In this document: positions 35,475 through 44,260 of the stretch, piece after piece
Layout of the letters: every line of letters begins with the position of its first letter
Position numbering within the stretch: the first letter of the stretch is position 1
Origin: Amycolatopsis sp. WQ 127309
Lineage (GTDB): Bacteria > Actinomycetota > Actinomycetes > Mycobacteriales > Pseudonocardiaceae
Reading direction: 5' to 3'
Assembly: GCF_023023025.1 (NCBI RefSeq)
Contig: NZ_CP095481.1
Location: 3,472,001 to 3,536,000, forward strand
DNA: 64,000 nt
The notes under the pieces: model-generated
Databases searched by the model: none
Seen by the model: only the letters and a program-made list of their open reading frames with translations
What the model was told of the DNA's origin: nothing
Position numbers and translations under genes: made by a program

Positions 35475-37060
35475 CCGTCCCCACGCAACGCAGTGCCTCC
35501 GACCTCCCGACCCGGATGCTCGTGCTGTGGTGCCCGGACTGGCCGGCCGTCGCCGCGGCTGCCGTGGGCGGTGTTGCCGTTACCCGGCCTGCTGCCGTCT
35601 TCGCCGGCAACCGGGTTGTCGCCTGTACCGCCGTCGCGCGGCGGGATGGGGTGCGGCGGGGGATGCGGCGGCGGGAGGCTCAGTCGCGGTGTCCCGACCT
35701 GGCTGTCTTCGGGAACGATGACGAGCGGGATGCCCGGCTGTTCGAGGCCGTCGCGCGGGCTGTCGAGGCGCTTGTCGTCGGGGTCGAGGTGGTGCGTCCC
35801 GGGCTCGTGGCCGTGCCGGTCGCGGGGGCCGCGGGGTACTTCGGGGGTGAACACGCGCTCGTCGAACGGCTCGTCGACGAGGTGTCCGCCGCCGCGGGTG
35901 TGGAGTGTCAGGTCGGCGTCGCCGAGGGGCTTTTCGCCGCGACGCTCGCCGCGCGGCACGGCGCGTTCGTCGAACCCGGGCGGGTGGCCGAGTTCCTCGC
36001 GCCGCTGCCCATCACCGAGCTTGACGACCGCCCCGAACTCGTCGATCTGTTGCGACGGCTCGGGTTGCGGACGCTCGGGGCGTTCGCGGCCTTGCCGGAG
36101 CGTGACGTCGTCAACCGGTTCGGCGCCGACGGGATGCTCGCCCACCGGCTGGCCCGGGGCCGCTCGGAACGTCCGCCGCTGCGGCGACGTCCACCGCCCG
36201 AACTGACGCTCACCGAGGAGTTCGATCCCGTCGTCGAGCGGGTGGACGTCGCCGCGTTCCTCGCAAAGGGCCTCGCGACGCGGTTCTGCGCCGGGCTGGC
36301 GGGCCACGGGCTCGCCTGCACCCGGCTCGGCATCCACGCCGTCACCGAAGACGGCGAACAGCTCGGCCGGGTGTGGCGCTGCGCGGAACCGCTGACGCCC
36401 GCCGGGGTCGCCGATCGCGTGCGCTGGCAGTTCGAAGGCTGGCTGCGGCCCGGGCACCGGCCGAAGTCCGGCGTGGTGCGGCTGCGGCTGGAGCCCGAGG
36501 AGACCGTCGAGGGGCGGTCGCTGCAGCTCGAGCTGGGTGGCGAAGGCGGACTGGCGGAGGCCGACGAACGCGCGGCGCGGGCGTTCGTCCGGGTCCAGGG
36601 GCTGCTCGGGCCCGAAGGCGTGCTCACCCCGCTGCTCGACGGCGGCCGCGACCCGGCGGCCCGGCTCCGGCTCGTGCCGTGGGGCGACCCGCGCGAGCGG
36701 ACGACGCCCGCCGGCGCCACCTGGCCGGGACGCCTCCCCGCGCCCTCCCCGGCGACCGTCCTCGACCGGCCGGTGCCCGCCCAGGTCTTCGACGCCGAAG
36801 GCCGCGCCGTCGGGATCACCGCGCGCGAGTGGGTCACCGCACCGCCGCGGCGGCTGAGCGTCGCGGGCGGGGCACCGCGGGACGTCGTGGGCTGGGCCGG
36901 CCCGTGGCCGCTCGCGGGCGACCGCCGGCGGCCGCGTCCGCAGCGGGCGCGGCTCCAGCTGCTGCTCGCGGCCGGACCGGATGAGCCACCCGAAGCGGTG
37001 CTGGTGCACTGCGCGGGCACCGAGAATCCTTTGTGGACGGTTGAGGGAGTGTACGACTGA
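35471..37060 (+). CDS. imuB: ImuB, catalytically inactive Y-family polymerase homologue
   Basis: 529 residues from ATG 35471 with GGGGGAGG 5 nt upstream. Y-family palm and fingers: TRMLVLWCPDWPAVAAA, RRDGVRRGMRRREAQSRCPDLAVF, GVECQVGVAEGLFAATLAARHG, LRRLGLRTLGAFAALPERDVVNRFG. The DxD/DE metal-binding carboxylates are missing (LWCPDWP in place of DMDAFF; no SLDE), as in mycobacterial ImuB. QLELGG near residue 345 aligns with the beta-clamp-binding QLPLWG position and may be a weak clamp motif. Adapter of the mutasome. Confidence 0.92.
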   Translation: MTVPTQRSASDLPTRMLVLWCPDWPAVAAAAVGGVAVTRPAAVFAGNRVVACTAVARRDGVRRGMRRREAQSRCPDLAVFGNDDERDARLFEAVARAVEALVVGVEVVRPGLVAVPVAGAAGYFGGEHALVERLVDEVSAAAGVECQVGVAEGLFAATLAARHGAFVEPGRVAEFLAPLPITELDDRPELVDLLRRLGLRTLGAFAALPERDVVNRFGADGMLAHRLARGRSERPPLRRRPPPELTLTEEFDPVVERVDVAAFLAKGLATRFCAGLAGHGLACTRLGIHAVTEDGEQLGRVWRCAEPLTPAGVADRVRWQFEGWLRPGHRPKSGVVRLRLEPEETVEGRSLQLELGGEGGLAEADERAARAFVRVQGLLGPEGVLTPLLDGGRDPAARLRLVPWGDPRERTTPAGATWPGRLPAPSPATVLDRPVPAQVFDAEGRAVGITAREWVTAPPRRLSVAGGAPRDVVGWAGPWPLAGDRRRPRPQRARLQLLLAAGPDEPPEAVLVHCAGTENPLWTVEGVYD

Positions 37061-37062
37061 GC

Positions 37063-37698
37063 ATGGACGAGGACTACGCACGCCTGCTGCGCGACTGGTT
37101 GCGCGCCGACCCGGGGACGCCGCGCCCCCGCCCGGACTCCGACGACGTGGCGATTCCGCTACCCCGGCGCTCCGAGGAGAATCGCCGCCCCCGCGACGCA
37201 AAGGGCCGGACTGCGCCCGAAGTCCGAGAGGGCGCCGAGTCGGAGAGCCGAGCTGAGGAGGAGGACCGGACTGAGGCGGAGGGCCGGATTGCGGCGGAGG
37301 GCCGAGACGGCGGCGAGCCGGAGAGCCGAGCTGAGGAGGAGGGCCGGACTGCGGCGGAGGGCCGAGAGGGCCGGGAGCCGGAAAGCCGGAGTGCGGCCGA
37401 GGAGCGGAGCCGCTGGAACCATCCCTCCAACTGGCATCGCCGGAAAGCGGCGGAGCGTGCGGAGATCGGCGATCGCGTGGCCGAGCCCGAGGTGCCGCGC
37501 TGGCCGCTGCGCGATCCCGACATCCAGGCCGGACGGCCAAGCCGCTCGAATCGGCTCGATGAGCAGCGCCCCTGGCGGGAGCTGGACGACGCCATCGACC
37601 GAAGCCGCCGTGAAGAGCTTGACGCGACTCGGGAACGCAACCGGAGCAACGACGGCCGGAACAACGACAACGACGATCCCGAGGACCGGAGCCGCTAG
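37063..37698 (+). CDS. Charged, probably disordered protein between imuB and dnaE2
   Basis: 211 residues from ATG 37063, 2 nt after the imuB stop; its stop directly abuts the dnaE2 ATG at 37699. An N-terminal helix (MDEDYARLLRDWLRADPG) is followed by Glu/Arg/Ala repeats (ESRAEEEDRTEAEGR..., repeated as ESRAEEEGRTAAEGR...) and a conserved-looking WNHPSNWHRRKAAERAEIGDR plus RWPLRDPDIQ segment. The Arg/Asp/Asn-rich end is disordered. No known family. Spacing implies co-expression with ImuB and DnaE2, so a mutasome accessory role is possible (inference). Confidence 0.7.
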   Translation: MDEDYARLLRDWLRADPGTPRPRPDSDDVAIPLPRRSEENRRPRDAKGRTAPEVREGAESESRAEEEDRTEAEGRIAAEGRDGGEPESRAEEEGRTAAEGREGREPESRSAAEERSRWNHPSNWHRRKAAERAEIGDRVAEPEVPRWPLRDPDIQAGRPSRSNRLDEQRPWRELDDAIDRSRREELDATRERNRSNDGRNNDNDDPEDRSR

Positions 37699-40600
37699 AT
37701 GGGGTGGAACAACCCGCCCGTCCCCTGGAAGGACCTCGCGAGGCGGCTGAACGGCGACCACGGCGACCACGGTGCGCGCGGCGACCACGGCGACAGCCCC
37801 GCCTGGAGCCGCCACCGCGAGGGCTACCAGCGGCCGGACGACCTGCCCGGACGCAGCACCGACGACGGCGGCGAGGCCGTCCGGGTGCCCTACGCCGAAC
37901 TGCACTGCCACTCCAACTTCAGCTTTCTCGACGGCGCCAGCCATCCCGAAGAACTCGTCGAGGAGGCCGCCCGCCTCAACCTCGACGCCATCGCCCTCAC
38001 CGATCACGACGGCATGTACGGCGTCGTGCGGTTTGCCGAGGCCGCGCGGGAACTCGGCGTGAACACCGTCTTCGGTACCGAACTCAGCTTCGGGCTCCGC
38101 GGTCCGCAGAACGGCGTCGCCGACCCCGAAGGCGAGCACCTCCTGCTGCTCGCCCGCGGGGATCAGGGGTACCGGGCTCTCTGTCGCGCCATCACCGCCG
38201 GGCAGTTGTCCGGGTTCGACGGCCGGAGCGCCAAGGCCGAGAAGGGCCGGCCCGTCTACGACCTCGACGCGGTCGCCGAGGAGGTCGCCGGGCAGTGTGT
38301 GGTGCTCACCGGCTGCCGCAAGGGTGCGGTGCGCTCGGCCCTCGTCACGCACGGCCCGGCGGCCGCCGCCGAGAGCCTGCAAAGCCTCGTCGAGAGGTTC
38401 GGCCGTGACAACGTCTACGTCGAGCTCACCGACCACCGGCAGCCGCTCGACAGCACGCACAACGATCTGCTCAGCGAAATGGCGAAAGAGCTCGGGCTGC
38501 CCACCGTCGCCACCACCGCCGCGCACTACGCCCGGCCCGAGCGGGCCCGGCTGGCCGACGCGCTCGCCGCGATCCGGGCCCGGCGGGCGATCGACGACCT
38601 CGAAGGCTGGCTTCCCGCGGACGGCGCGGCCTTCCTCCGCTCGGGCGCGGAGATGGACGTGATGTTCCGGCGTTATCCCGGCGCGGTACGGCGTTCGGCG
38701 TTGCTGGGCATCGAATGCGCGTTCCCGCTGAAACTCCTCGCGCCCAAGCTGCCCCCGTTCGACGTCCCCAAAGGCCACACCGAGACGACGTACCTGCGCG
38801 AACTCACGAACGCGGGCGCGGAAGAACGCTTCGGCGGCAAGGACCACGAGGCCAAAGCGAAAGCGCAGATCAAGCACGAACTCGCCATCATCGAAGAACT
38901 CGGCTTTCCCGGGTACTTCCTGATCGTCTGGGACATCGTGCGGTTCTGCCGCGAGAACGACATCCTGTGCCAGGGCCGCGGTTCGGCCGCGAACTCGGCC
39001 GTCTGCTACGCACTCGGCATCACCAAGGTCGACTCCGTCGCCTACGAACTGCTCTTCGAGCGCTTCCTCGCTCCGGACCGCGACGGCTACCCGGACATCG
39101 ACCTCGACATCGAGTCCGACCGCCGCGAAGAGGCCATCCAGTACGTCTTCGCGAAACACGGCCGGCTCAACACCGCGCAGGTCGCGAACGTCATCACCTA
39201 CCGCGCCCGGTCCGCGGTCCGGGACGCCGCGCGGGCGCTCGGGTACTCGCCCGGCCAGCAGGACGCCTGGAGCAAGCAGATCGACCGCTGGGGCTCGTTG
39301 CGCGACACCGAAAAGGACCACGACCACGACATCCCGGACGAGGTCGTGCAGCTCGCGTTCGCGCTCGAGGACTTCCCGCGCCACCTCGGCATCCACTCCG
39401 GCGGGATGGTCATGTGCCAGGAACCGGTCAGCCAGGTCGTGCCGGTCGAGTGGGCGCGGATGGCCGACCGCAGCGTGATCCAGTGGGAGAAGGAGGACTG
39501 CGCCGCCGCCGGCCTGGTCAAGTTCGACCTGCTCGGCCTGGGCATGCTCTCCGCGCTGCACTACATGCTCGACCTCGTCGAGGAGTACAAGGGCGACAAG
39601 GTCGACCTCGCCGAGCTGGACCTCACCGACCAGAAGGTCTACGAGATGCTGTGCCGCGCCGACGCGGTCGGTGTCTTCCAGGTCGAGAGCCGGGCGCAGC
39701 TGGCGACGCTGCCGCGCCTGAAGCCCGACGAGTTCTACGACCTCGCCGTCGAGGTGGCGTTGATCCGGCCCGGGCCGATCCAGGGCGGCTCGGTGCACCC
39801 GTACATCCGCCGCAAGCAGGGCAAGGAGACCTGGACCTACGACCACCCGCTGCTGGAGAAGGCGCTGCACAAGACCAAGGGTGTGCCGCTGTTCCAGGAG
39901 CAGATGATGCAGATCGCGTTGGACGTCGCGAACTTCACCGCGGCGGAGGCCGACCAGCTGCGGCACGCGATGGGCTCGAAACGTTCCGAGAGCAAGATGG
40001 ACCGGCTGCGGCAGCGGTTCCTCGAGGGCGCGGCCGCCAACGGCGTCGAGGAAGAGCTCGCGAAGAAGATCTTCCTGAAGCTCAAGGCGTTCGCGAACTT
40101 CGGCTTCCCCGAGAGCCACGCGCTGAGCTTCGCGCACCTGGTGTTCTCCAGTGCCTACTTCAAGCTCTACCACCCGGACGCGTTCCTGGCGGGCCTGCTG
40201 CGCGCGCAGCCGATGGGCTTCTACTCACCGCAGTCGCTGGTCGCCGACGCGCGCCGCCACGGCGTCACCGTGCACGGCCCGGACATCAACCGCAGCCTGC
40301 CGCACGCCACTTTGGAGCCGGACGGGGGAAAGCTGCACGCCGTGCGCACCGGGCTGAGCACGATCCGGCTGATCGGCGAGGAGCTGGCGAAGAAGATCGT
40401 GACCGAACGGGAAACGGGCGGCTACACGGACATGGCCGACGTCGCCCGCCGCGTCCGGCTCACCACGCCGCAGATCGAGGCGCTGGCCACGGCGGGGGCG
40501 TTCGAGAGCTTCGGCGGCGATCGCCGGCAGGCGTTGTGGACCGCGGGCGCGGTCGCCGGTGAACGCGCGGAGAAGCTCCCGGGCCTGATCAGCGCGCAGG

Positions 40601-41031
40601 CCCCGACGTTGCCCGGGATGGACGGCCTCGACGTCGCGGCCGCGGACGTCTGGGCCACCGGCGTCTCGCCGGGCAGCTACCCGACCGAGTTCATCCGCGA
40701 CCGCCTCGACGCGCTCGGCGTCGTCCCGGCGGCCCGCCTGGCCGACCACGACGACGGCGCGCGCGTGCTGATCGGCGGCGCGGTCACCCACCGGCAGCGC
40801 CCGGCGACGGCGGGCGGGATCACGTTCCTCAACATCGAGGACGAGACGGGGATGGTCAACGTGATCTGCACGCTCGGCCTGTGGCAGCGCTACCACCGCG
40901 TCGCGCGCGGCAGCTCGGCGCTGCTGATCCGCGGCGTCGTCGAGAAGGCCGACGGCGTGCTCAGCGTCCTCGCCGACCGCGTCGAGGCGCTGCCGATGCG
41001 GATCAAGGCGAAGTCGCGCGACTTCCAGTGA
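37699..41031 (+). CDS. dnaE2: Error-prone DNA polymerase DnaE2 (ImuC)
   Basis: 1110 residues from ATG 37699. C-family polymerase for SOS translesion synthesis. A 60-residue extension with GDHGDHGARGDHG repeats precedes the PHP domain (YAELHCHSNFSFLDGASHPEEL; ALTDHDGMYGVV). Palm motifs include GRGSAANSAVCYALGIT and PDIDLDIESDRREEAIQYV, with the two catalytic Asp. Tandem HhH and an OB fold (VLIGGAVTHRQRPATAGGITFLNIEDETGMVNVIC) end the protein. The family type, not replicative DnaE1, is shown by length and IESDRREE. SOS-regulated from 34248. Confidence 0.96.
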   Translation: MGWNNPPVPWKDLARRLNGDHGDHGARGDHGDSPAWSRHREGYQRPDDLPGRSTDDGGEAVRVPYAELHCHSNFSFLDGASHPEELVEEAARLNLDAIALTDHDGMYGVVRFAEAARELGVNTVFGTELSFGLRGPQNGVADPEGEHLLLLARGDQGYRALCRAITAGQLSGFDGRSAKAEKGRPVYDLDAVAEEVAGQCVVLTGCRKGAVRSALVTHGPAAAAESLQSLVERFGRDNVYVELTDHRQPLDSTHNDLLSEMAKELGLPTVATTAAHYARPERARLADALAAIRARRAIDDLEGWLPADGAAFLRSGAEMDVMFRRYPGAVRRSALLGIECAFPLKLLAPKLPPFDVPKGHTETTYLRELTNAGAEERFGGKDHEAKAKAQIKHELAIIEELGFPGYFLIVWDIVRFCRENDILCQGRGSAANSAVCYALGITKVDSVAYELLFERFLAPDRDGYPDIDLDIESDRREEAIQYVFAKHGRLNTAQVANVITYRARSAVRDAARALGYSPGQQDAWSKQIDRWGSLRDTEKDHDHDIPDEVVQLAFALEDFPRHLGIHSGGMVMCQEPVSQVVPVEWARMADRSVIQWEKEDCAAAGLVKFDLLGLGMLSALHYMLDLVEEYKGDKVDLAELDLTDQKVYEMLCRADAVGVFQVESRAQLATLPRLKPDEFYDLAVEVALIRPGPIQGGSVHPYIRRKQGKETWTYDHPLLEKALHKTKGVPLFQEQMMQIALDVANFTAAEADQLRHAMGSKRSESKMDRLRQRFLEGAAANGVEEELAKKIFLKLKAFANFGFPESHALSFAHLVFSSAYFKLYHPDAFLAGLLRAQPMGFYSPQSLVADARRHGVTVHGPDINRSLPHATLEPDGGKLHAVRTGLSTIRLIGEELAKKIVTERETGGYTDMADVARRVRLTTPQIEALATAGAFESFGGDRRQALWTAGAVAGERAEKLPGLISAQAPTLPGMDGLDVAAADVWATGVSPGSYPTEFIRDRLDALGVVPAARLADHDDGARVLIGGAVTHRQRPATAGGITFLNIEDETGMVNVICTLGLWQRYHRVARGSSALLIRGVVEKADGVLSVLADRVEALPMRIKAKSRDFQ

Positions 41032-41032
41032 C

Positions 41033-41755
41033 TCAGGCGCGGCGGACGATCGTGACGATCTCCGGGCTGGAATCGGTCACCGGCGTGCGGTCCCAGTAGC
41101 CATACTGCTCGTCGACGACCAGGCCGGCCTCCGCCACGAAGGCGGAAAGTGTTGGCACATCGAGGAAACGCAACGTCGACTCGCTGAACCGCGGCGCGTC
41201 CCAGCCCGGGCTCTCGAAGGTCGTCTTGAAGGTGACGCGGCCGTCCTCGAAGGGGCCGGCGTCGTTCCACGAACGCACCGTGCCCGCTTGCGACACGTTC
41301 TCCGGCGTCCAGCGCTCCCAGGCGCGACGCGCGGGGTTGCGCGTGTCGAACCCGAAGCGGCCGGCCGGGGTCAGCGCGCGGTGGATCGCGGCGAACGTCG
41401 TCCGCAGCTCGTCGTCGGTCAGCAGCACCTGGAACGCGTGCCCGGTCATCACGGCGAAGTCGAACTCGCTGTCCCAGCGTGCGGTCGACAAATCGCCGAG
41501 CACCCACTCGACGTCGTCACGACGGCGGGCTTGCGCGAGCATCCCGGGAGCCGGGTCGAGGCCGACCAGCCGGCCGGTGTGGCCGGACTCGCGGGCCCAG
41601 TGCAGCAGCGAGCCGGTGCCGCAGCCGACGTCCAGCACCGACTCCGCGGCCATGATCATCGGCAGGTAGAACGCGAAGTCGCCGGAGCTCTCCCGCGGGT
41701 TCAAGGCGTCGTACAGCGCGGCGAGTCCGGCGTCGTCGAAGGCGTGATCAGGCAC
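41033..41755 (-). CDS. SAM-dependent class I methyltransferase
   Basis: 240 residues from GTG 41755. Methyltransferase motif I VLDVGCGTGSLLHWARE, acidic end of strand 2 in LVGLDPAPGM, and motif DLSTARWDSEFDFAVM are present. The C-terminal half with HAFQVLLTDDELRTTFAAIHRALTPAGRFGFDTRNPARRAWERW is typical of small-molecule methyltransferases of this clade. Substrate unknown. Converges on dnaE2, whose stop is 1 nt away. Confidence 0.88.
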   Translation of the reverse strand: MPDHAFDDAGLAALYDALNPRESSGDFAFYLPMIMAAESVLDVGCGTGSLLHWARESGHTGRLVGLDPAPGMLAQARRRDDVEWVLGDLSTARWDSEFDFAVMTGHAFQVLLTDDELRTTFAAIHRALTPAGRFGFDTRNPARRAWERWTPENVSQAGTVRSWNDAGPFEDGRVTFKTTFESPGWDAPRFSESTLRFLDVPTLSAFVAEAGLVVDEQYGYWDRTPVTDSSPEIVTIVRRA

Positions 41756-41786
41756 AACGCCAACGTAGTGACCGGCTCAAGAGAAC

Positions 41787-42215
41787 TCATCCGGTTTTCG
41801 GTGCCAGGCCGAGCAGTTCCGGCCGCACGGCCAGCTCCCGCCAGTACGCGCCGGGGTCCGCGACCAGCCGCCGCCGGTCCAGGTCCAGCAGGCCGGAGAC
41901 GCTCTCGACCTCGGCGACGAGCGTGCCGTCGGGCGCGCGGAACTCCTGCGTCACCCGCGACGTCTTCCCGGTGCCCCAGTGGAACGCGCAGCCGACCTCG
42001 ACCTCGCTGCCGCGGAGCTCACGCCGGAACCGCACGGTCGTCTCCAGGTTCACCGGCCCGATCCGGCGCGCGGTCAGCTCGGCCGGGTCGATCCCGGCGG
42101 CCTGGACGCACGTCCAGCGCGCGTGGTCGGCGTAGGCGAGGTAGGCCGGGCCGCGGACGTGGCCGTTGACGTCGAGGTCGTCAGCGCGCACCGCGATCGT
42201 GACGCGAAAGGTCAT
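41787..42215 (-). CDS. Acyl-CoA thioesterase (hotdog fold)
   Basis: 142 residues from ATG 42215. The 4-hydroxybenzoyl-CoA-thioesterase-type signature is MTFRVTIAVRADDLDVNGHVRGPAYLAYADHARW, with the Asp-x-Asn-x-His near residue 13 that includes the catalytic Asp. Strand pattern and length fit a hotdog-fold enzyme that hydrolyses acyl-CoA. The start lies within the end of the AraC gene upstream (35 bp overlap), so they are co-transcribed. Confidence 0.88.
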   Translation of the reverse strand: MTFRVTIAVRADDLDVNGHVRGPAYLAYADHARWTCVQAAGIDPAELTARRIGPVNLETTVRFRRELRGSEVEVGCAFHWGTGKTSRVTQEFRAPDGTLVAEVESVSGLLDLDRRRLVADPGAYWRELAVRPELLGLAPKTG

Positions 42216-43020
42216 GTCCCGGATCTTCGCGGCGGGCGGCGGGTGGCGTCTGGAACTTTTCGGCCACGCGCACGAGCGCGGCGGGGGAGGAGCCGGACAG
42301 CCGGCGGCAGTCGCGGCCGAGGTGGGACTGGTCGGCGTACCCGAGGTCGGCGGCGACGGCGGCCAGCGACGTCCGCCGGGCCGCGAGCGGTTCGAGCCGG
42401 CGTAGGAAGCGCTGGAACCGCCGGATCCGGTGCACCTGCTTCGGCCCGGCGCCGACCGCGTGCGCCAGGTGCCGCCGCAACGCGCGGTCGCTGACGCCCA
42501 GCTCGCCCGCGACATCGGTCGTCCGCGTCCCCGGTCCGCCGAGCGCGTCGACCGCGGCCAGCACGCGCCGATCGGGTGTCACGCCGCGCGAGGCGACCAG
42601 CTCTTCGAGAACTTCCCGCTGTACCAAGGGATCCTCGGTGGCGGCCAGGATGTCGGAAGCGCGTCGGGCCGTCGCGCCCCAGAGGTCGCTCAGCCGGGTC
42701 GCGCCCGCGGGCAGCTCCGCCATCGGCGTGCCGAGCACCGCGCCCGCGGCGCCGCACCGGAGCCGCACGCCGACCCGGGACGCCGCGGCCGGGACCCACA
42801 GCCGCAGCGACGCGCCGGCCGTGACGACCACCGTGAGCGCCTCGCCGTCCCAGACCAGGTCCGCGCAGCCGTCCGGGAGCACGCGCAGCGGCCGCGCCCA
42901 GCCGGTGCGCCCGTGCCAGCCGCAGGCCAGCACGCCCGCGAGCGCGGGCGGCGGCGCGACTTCGCGGTAGCTCGACCGCGTGCTCGCGGTGACCGCCAGC
43001 GGCCGCAGCGGAACTCCCAT
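42181..43020 (-). CDS. AraC-family transcriptional regulator
   Basis: 279 residues from ATG 43020. An N-terminal ligand domain (RSSYREVAPPPALAGVLACGWHG..., RVLPDGCADLVWDGEALTVV) of the DUF6597-type precedes a C-terminal double helix-turn-helix (VAGELGVSDRALRRHLAHAVGAGPKQVHRIRRFQRFLRRL...LAAVAADLGYADQSHLGRDCRRLSGSSPAAL). Divergent from the VOC gene 73 bp away, which it may control, and overlaps the downstream thioesterase. Confidence 0.9.
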   Translation of the reverse strand: MGVPLRPLAVTASTRSSYREVAPPPALAGVLACGWHGRTGWARPLRVLPDGCADLVWDGEALTVVVTAGASLRLWVPAAASRVGVRLRCGAAGAVLGTPMAELPAGATRLSDLWGATARRASDILAATEDPLVQREVLEELVASRGVTPDRRVLAAVDALGGPGTRTTDVAGELGVSDRALRRHLAHAVGAGPKQVHRIRRFQRFLRRLEPLAARRTSLAAVAADLGYADQSHLGRDCRRLSGSSPAALVRVAEKFQTPPAARREDPGHDLSRHDRGAR

Positions 43021-43092
43021 GACGCCAGTATGCAGCGGTCAGGAGCTGTCCTATTTCGCCGTTAGCGTCGCCCGCACAACCAAGGAGGCGTC

Positions 43093-43575
43093 ATGGTCAA
43101 CCCCGTTCCCGACGGCTACACGACGGTCACCCCGTGGATCATCGGCCGCGACACCGCCGGCCTGCTCGACTTCCTGAAGCACGCCTTCGACGCCGAAGAA
43201 CTCGGCCGGGTCGTCGGCGAGGACGGGAAGATCGGGCACGCGGAGGTCCGCATCGGCGACGCGGTCGTGATGGCCTTCGACGCCGCGGACGACTGGCCGG
43301 AGACCCCGGCGTACCTGCGCCTGTACGTCCCGGACAGCGAGGAGACGCAGCGGAAGGCCCTGGAAGCGGGTGCGACCGAGGTGACGCGGCAGACGGAACT
43401 GTTCTTCGGCGACCGCGTCGGCCGGGTGCGCGACCCGTTCGGCAACCTCTGGTGGATCCAGACCCGGCTGGAGAACCTCGACGAAGCCGAGATGACGCGC
43501 CGCGCTCAGCTGCCCGAGTACGTCGCGGCGATGAACTACGTCCAGGGCGCGGACCTGGTCAGCCGTCGTCCATAG
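43093..43575 (+). CDS. VOC-family (glyoxalase/PhnB-like) protein
   Basis: 160 residues from ATG 43093 with AAGGAGG at 43081-43087. PhnB/glyoxalase fold: VTPWIIGRDTAGLLDFLKHAFDAEELGRV...KIGHAEVRIGDAVVMAFDA...DRVGRVRDPFGNLWWIQTRLENL. His and Glu positions for a metal site are present in KIGHAEV and near the end. Likely a small-molecule-binding or antibiotic-resistance-type protein; substrate not known. Divergent from AraC. Confidence 0.88.
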   Translation: MVNPVPDGYTTVTPWIIGRDTAGLLDFLKHAFDAEELGRVVGEDGKIGHAEVRIGDAVVMAFDAADDWPETPAYLRLYVPDSEETQRKALEAGATEVTRQTELFFGDRVGRVRDPFGNLWWIQTRLENLDEAEMTRRAQLPEYVAAMNYVQGADLVSRRP

Positions 43576-43619
43576 TGGACGGTTGCGGCCCGGCCGCGGC
43601 GGTGTGACACCCTGGGGCC

Positions 43620-44207
43620 GTGCTGGAAACCGGTGAGGACTACCGCGAAGCGGGGTTGTCCGGCCAGTGGTGGGAAAAGCGCCGGTTCACCGGCTGCGAC
43701 TTCACCGGGGCGGACCTGAGCGGGCTGCAGACCCGTGGCTGCACGTTCGACGACTGCGACTTCAGCCGGGCCGACCTGTCGCGCTCGCGGCACGAGGCGT
43801 CGGCGTTCCGCTCGTGCACGTTCGACCGGACGGTGCTCGTCGACAGCCGCTGGTCGTCGTGCTCGCTGCTGGGTTCGTCGTTCGGCGACAGCGGGTTCGG
43901 CGGGATCGCGCTCACCGAGTGCGACCTCTCGCTGGCGTCGCTGGCGAAGGCGCGGCTGCGCCGGCTCGGGCTGTCCGGCCTGCGGCTGCGCGAAGCCAAC
44001 CTGATGGAGGCCGACCTCACCGGCGCCGACCTGCGCGGCAGCGACCTGACGGGCGCGCGCCTGCAGGGCGCGAAGCTCGACGGCGCGGACCTGCGCGGCG
44101 CGCGGCTCGACGCGAACGCCCTGGTGCAGGCCGATCTCCGGGGTGCGCAGGTCGACATGGAGACCGCGGTCTCCTTCGCCGCCGCGCACGGCCTGATCGT
44201 CCGCTAG
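43620..44207 (+). CDS. Pentapeptide-repeat protein
   Basis: 195 residues from GTG 43620. Many consecutive A(D/N)LxG-type pentapeptides: CDFTGADLSGLQTRGCTFDDCDFSRADLSRS, then ANLMEADLTGADLRGSDLTGARLQGAKLDGADLRGARLDANALVQADLRGAQ. This forms a right-handed quadrilateral beta helix. Such proteins may mimic DNA (gyrase protection, Qnr/MfpA) or serve as scaffolds; no gyrase-specific features identified. A bidirectional terminator follows. Confidence 0.9.
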   Translation: MLETGEDYREAGLSGQWWEKRRFTGCDFTGADLSGLQTRGCTFDDCDFSRADLSRSRHEASAFRSCTFDRTVLVDSRWSSCSLLGSSFGDSGFGGIALTECDLSLASLAKARLRRLGLSGLRLREANLMEADLTGADLRGSDLTGARLQGAKLDGADLRGARLDANALVQADLRGAQVDMETAVSFAAAHGLIVR

Positions 44208-44214
44208 ACGAAGA

Positions 44215-44249
44215 AACCGGCGGCGAGCACAGGGTGCTCGCCGCCGGTT
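44215..44249. terminator. Bidirectional hairpin terminator
   Basis: A 16 bp perfect stem (AACCGGCGGCGAGCAC and complement) with a 3 nt loop between the stop of the pentapeptide gene at 44207 and the convergent TNT-protein gene at 44261. Confidence 0.88.
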
Positions 44250-44260
44250 CACGCGTGTAC

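Noticed and set aside
37159..40173. 1004-codon minus-strand frame antisense to dnaE2
   Set aside because: Shadow of dnaE2 third-codon GC bias; no domain.
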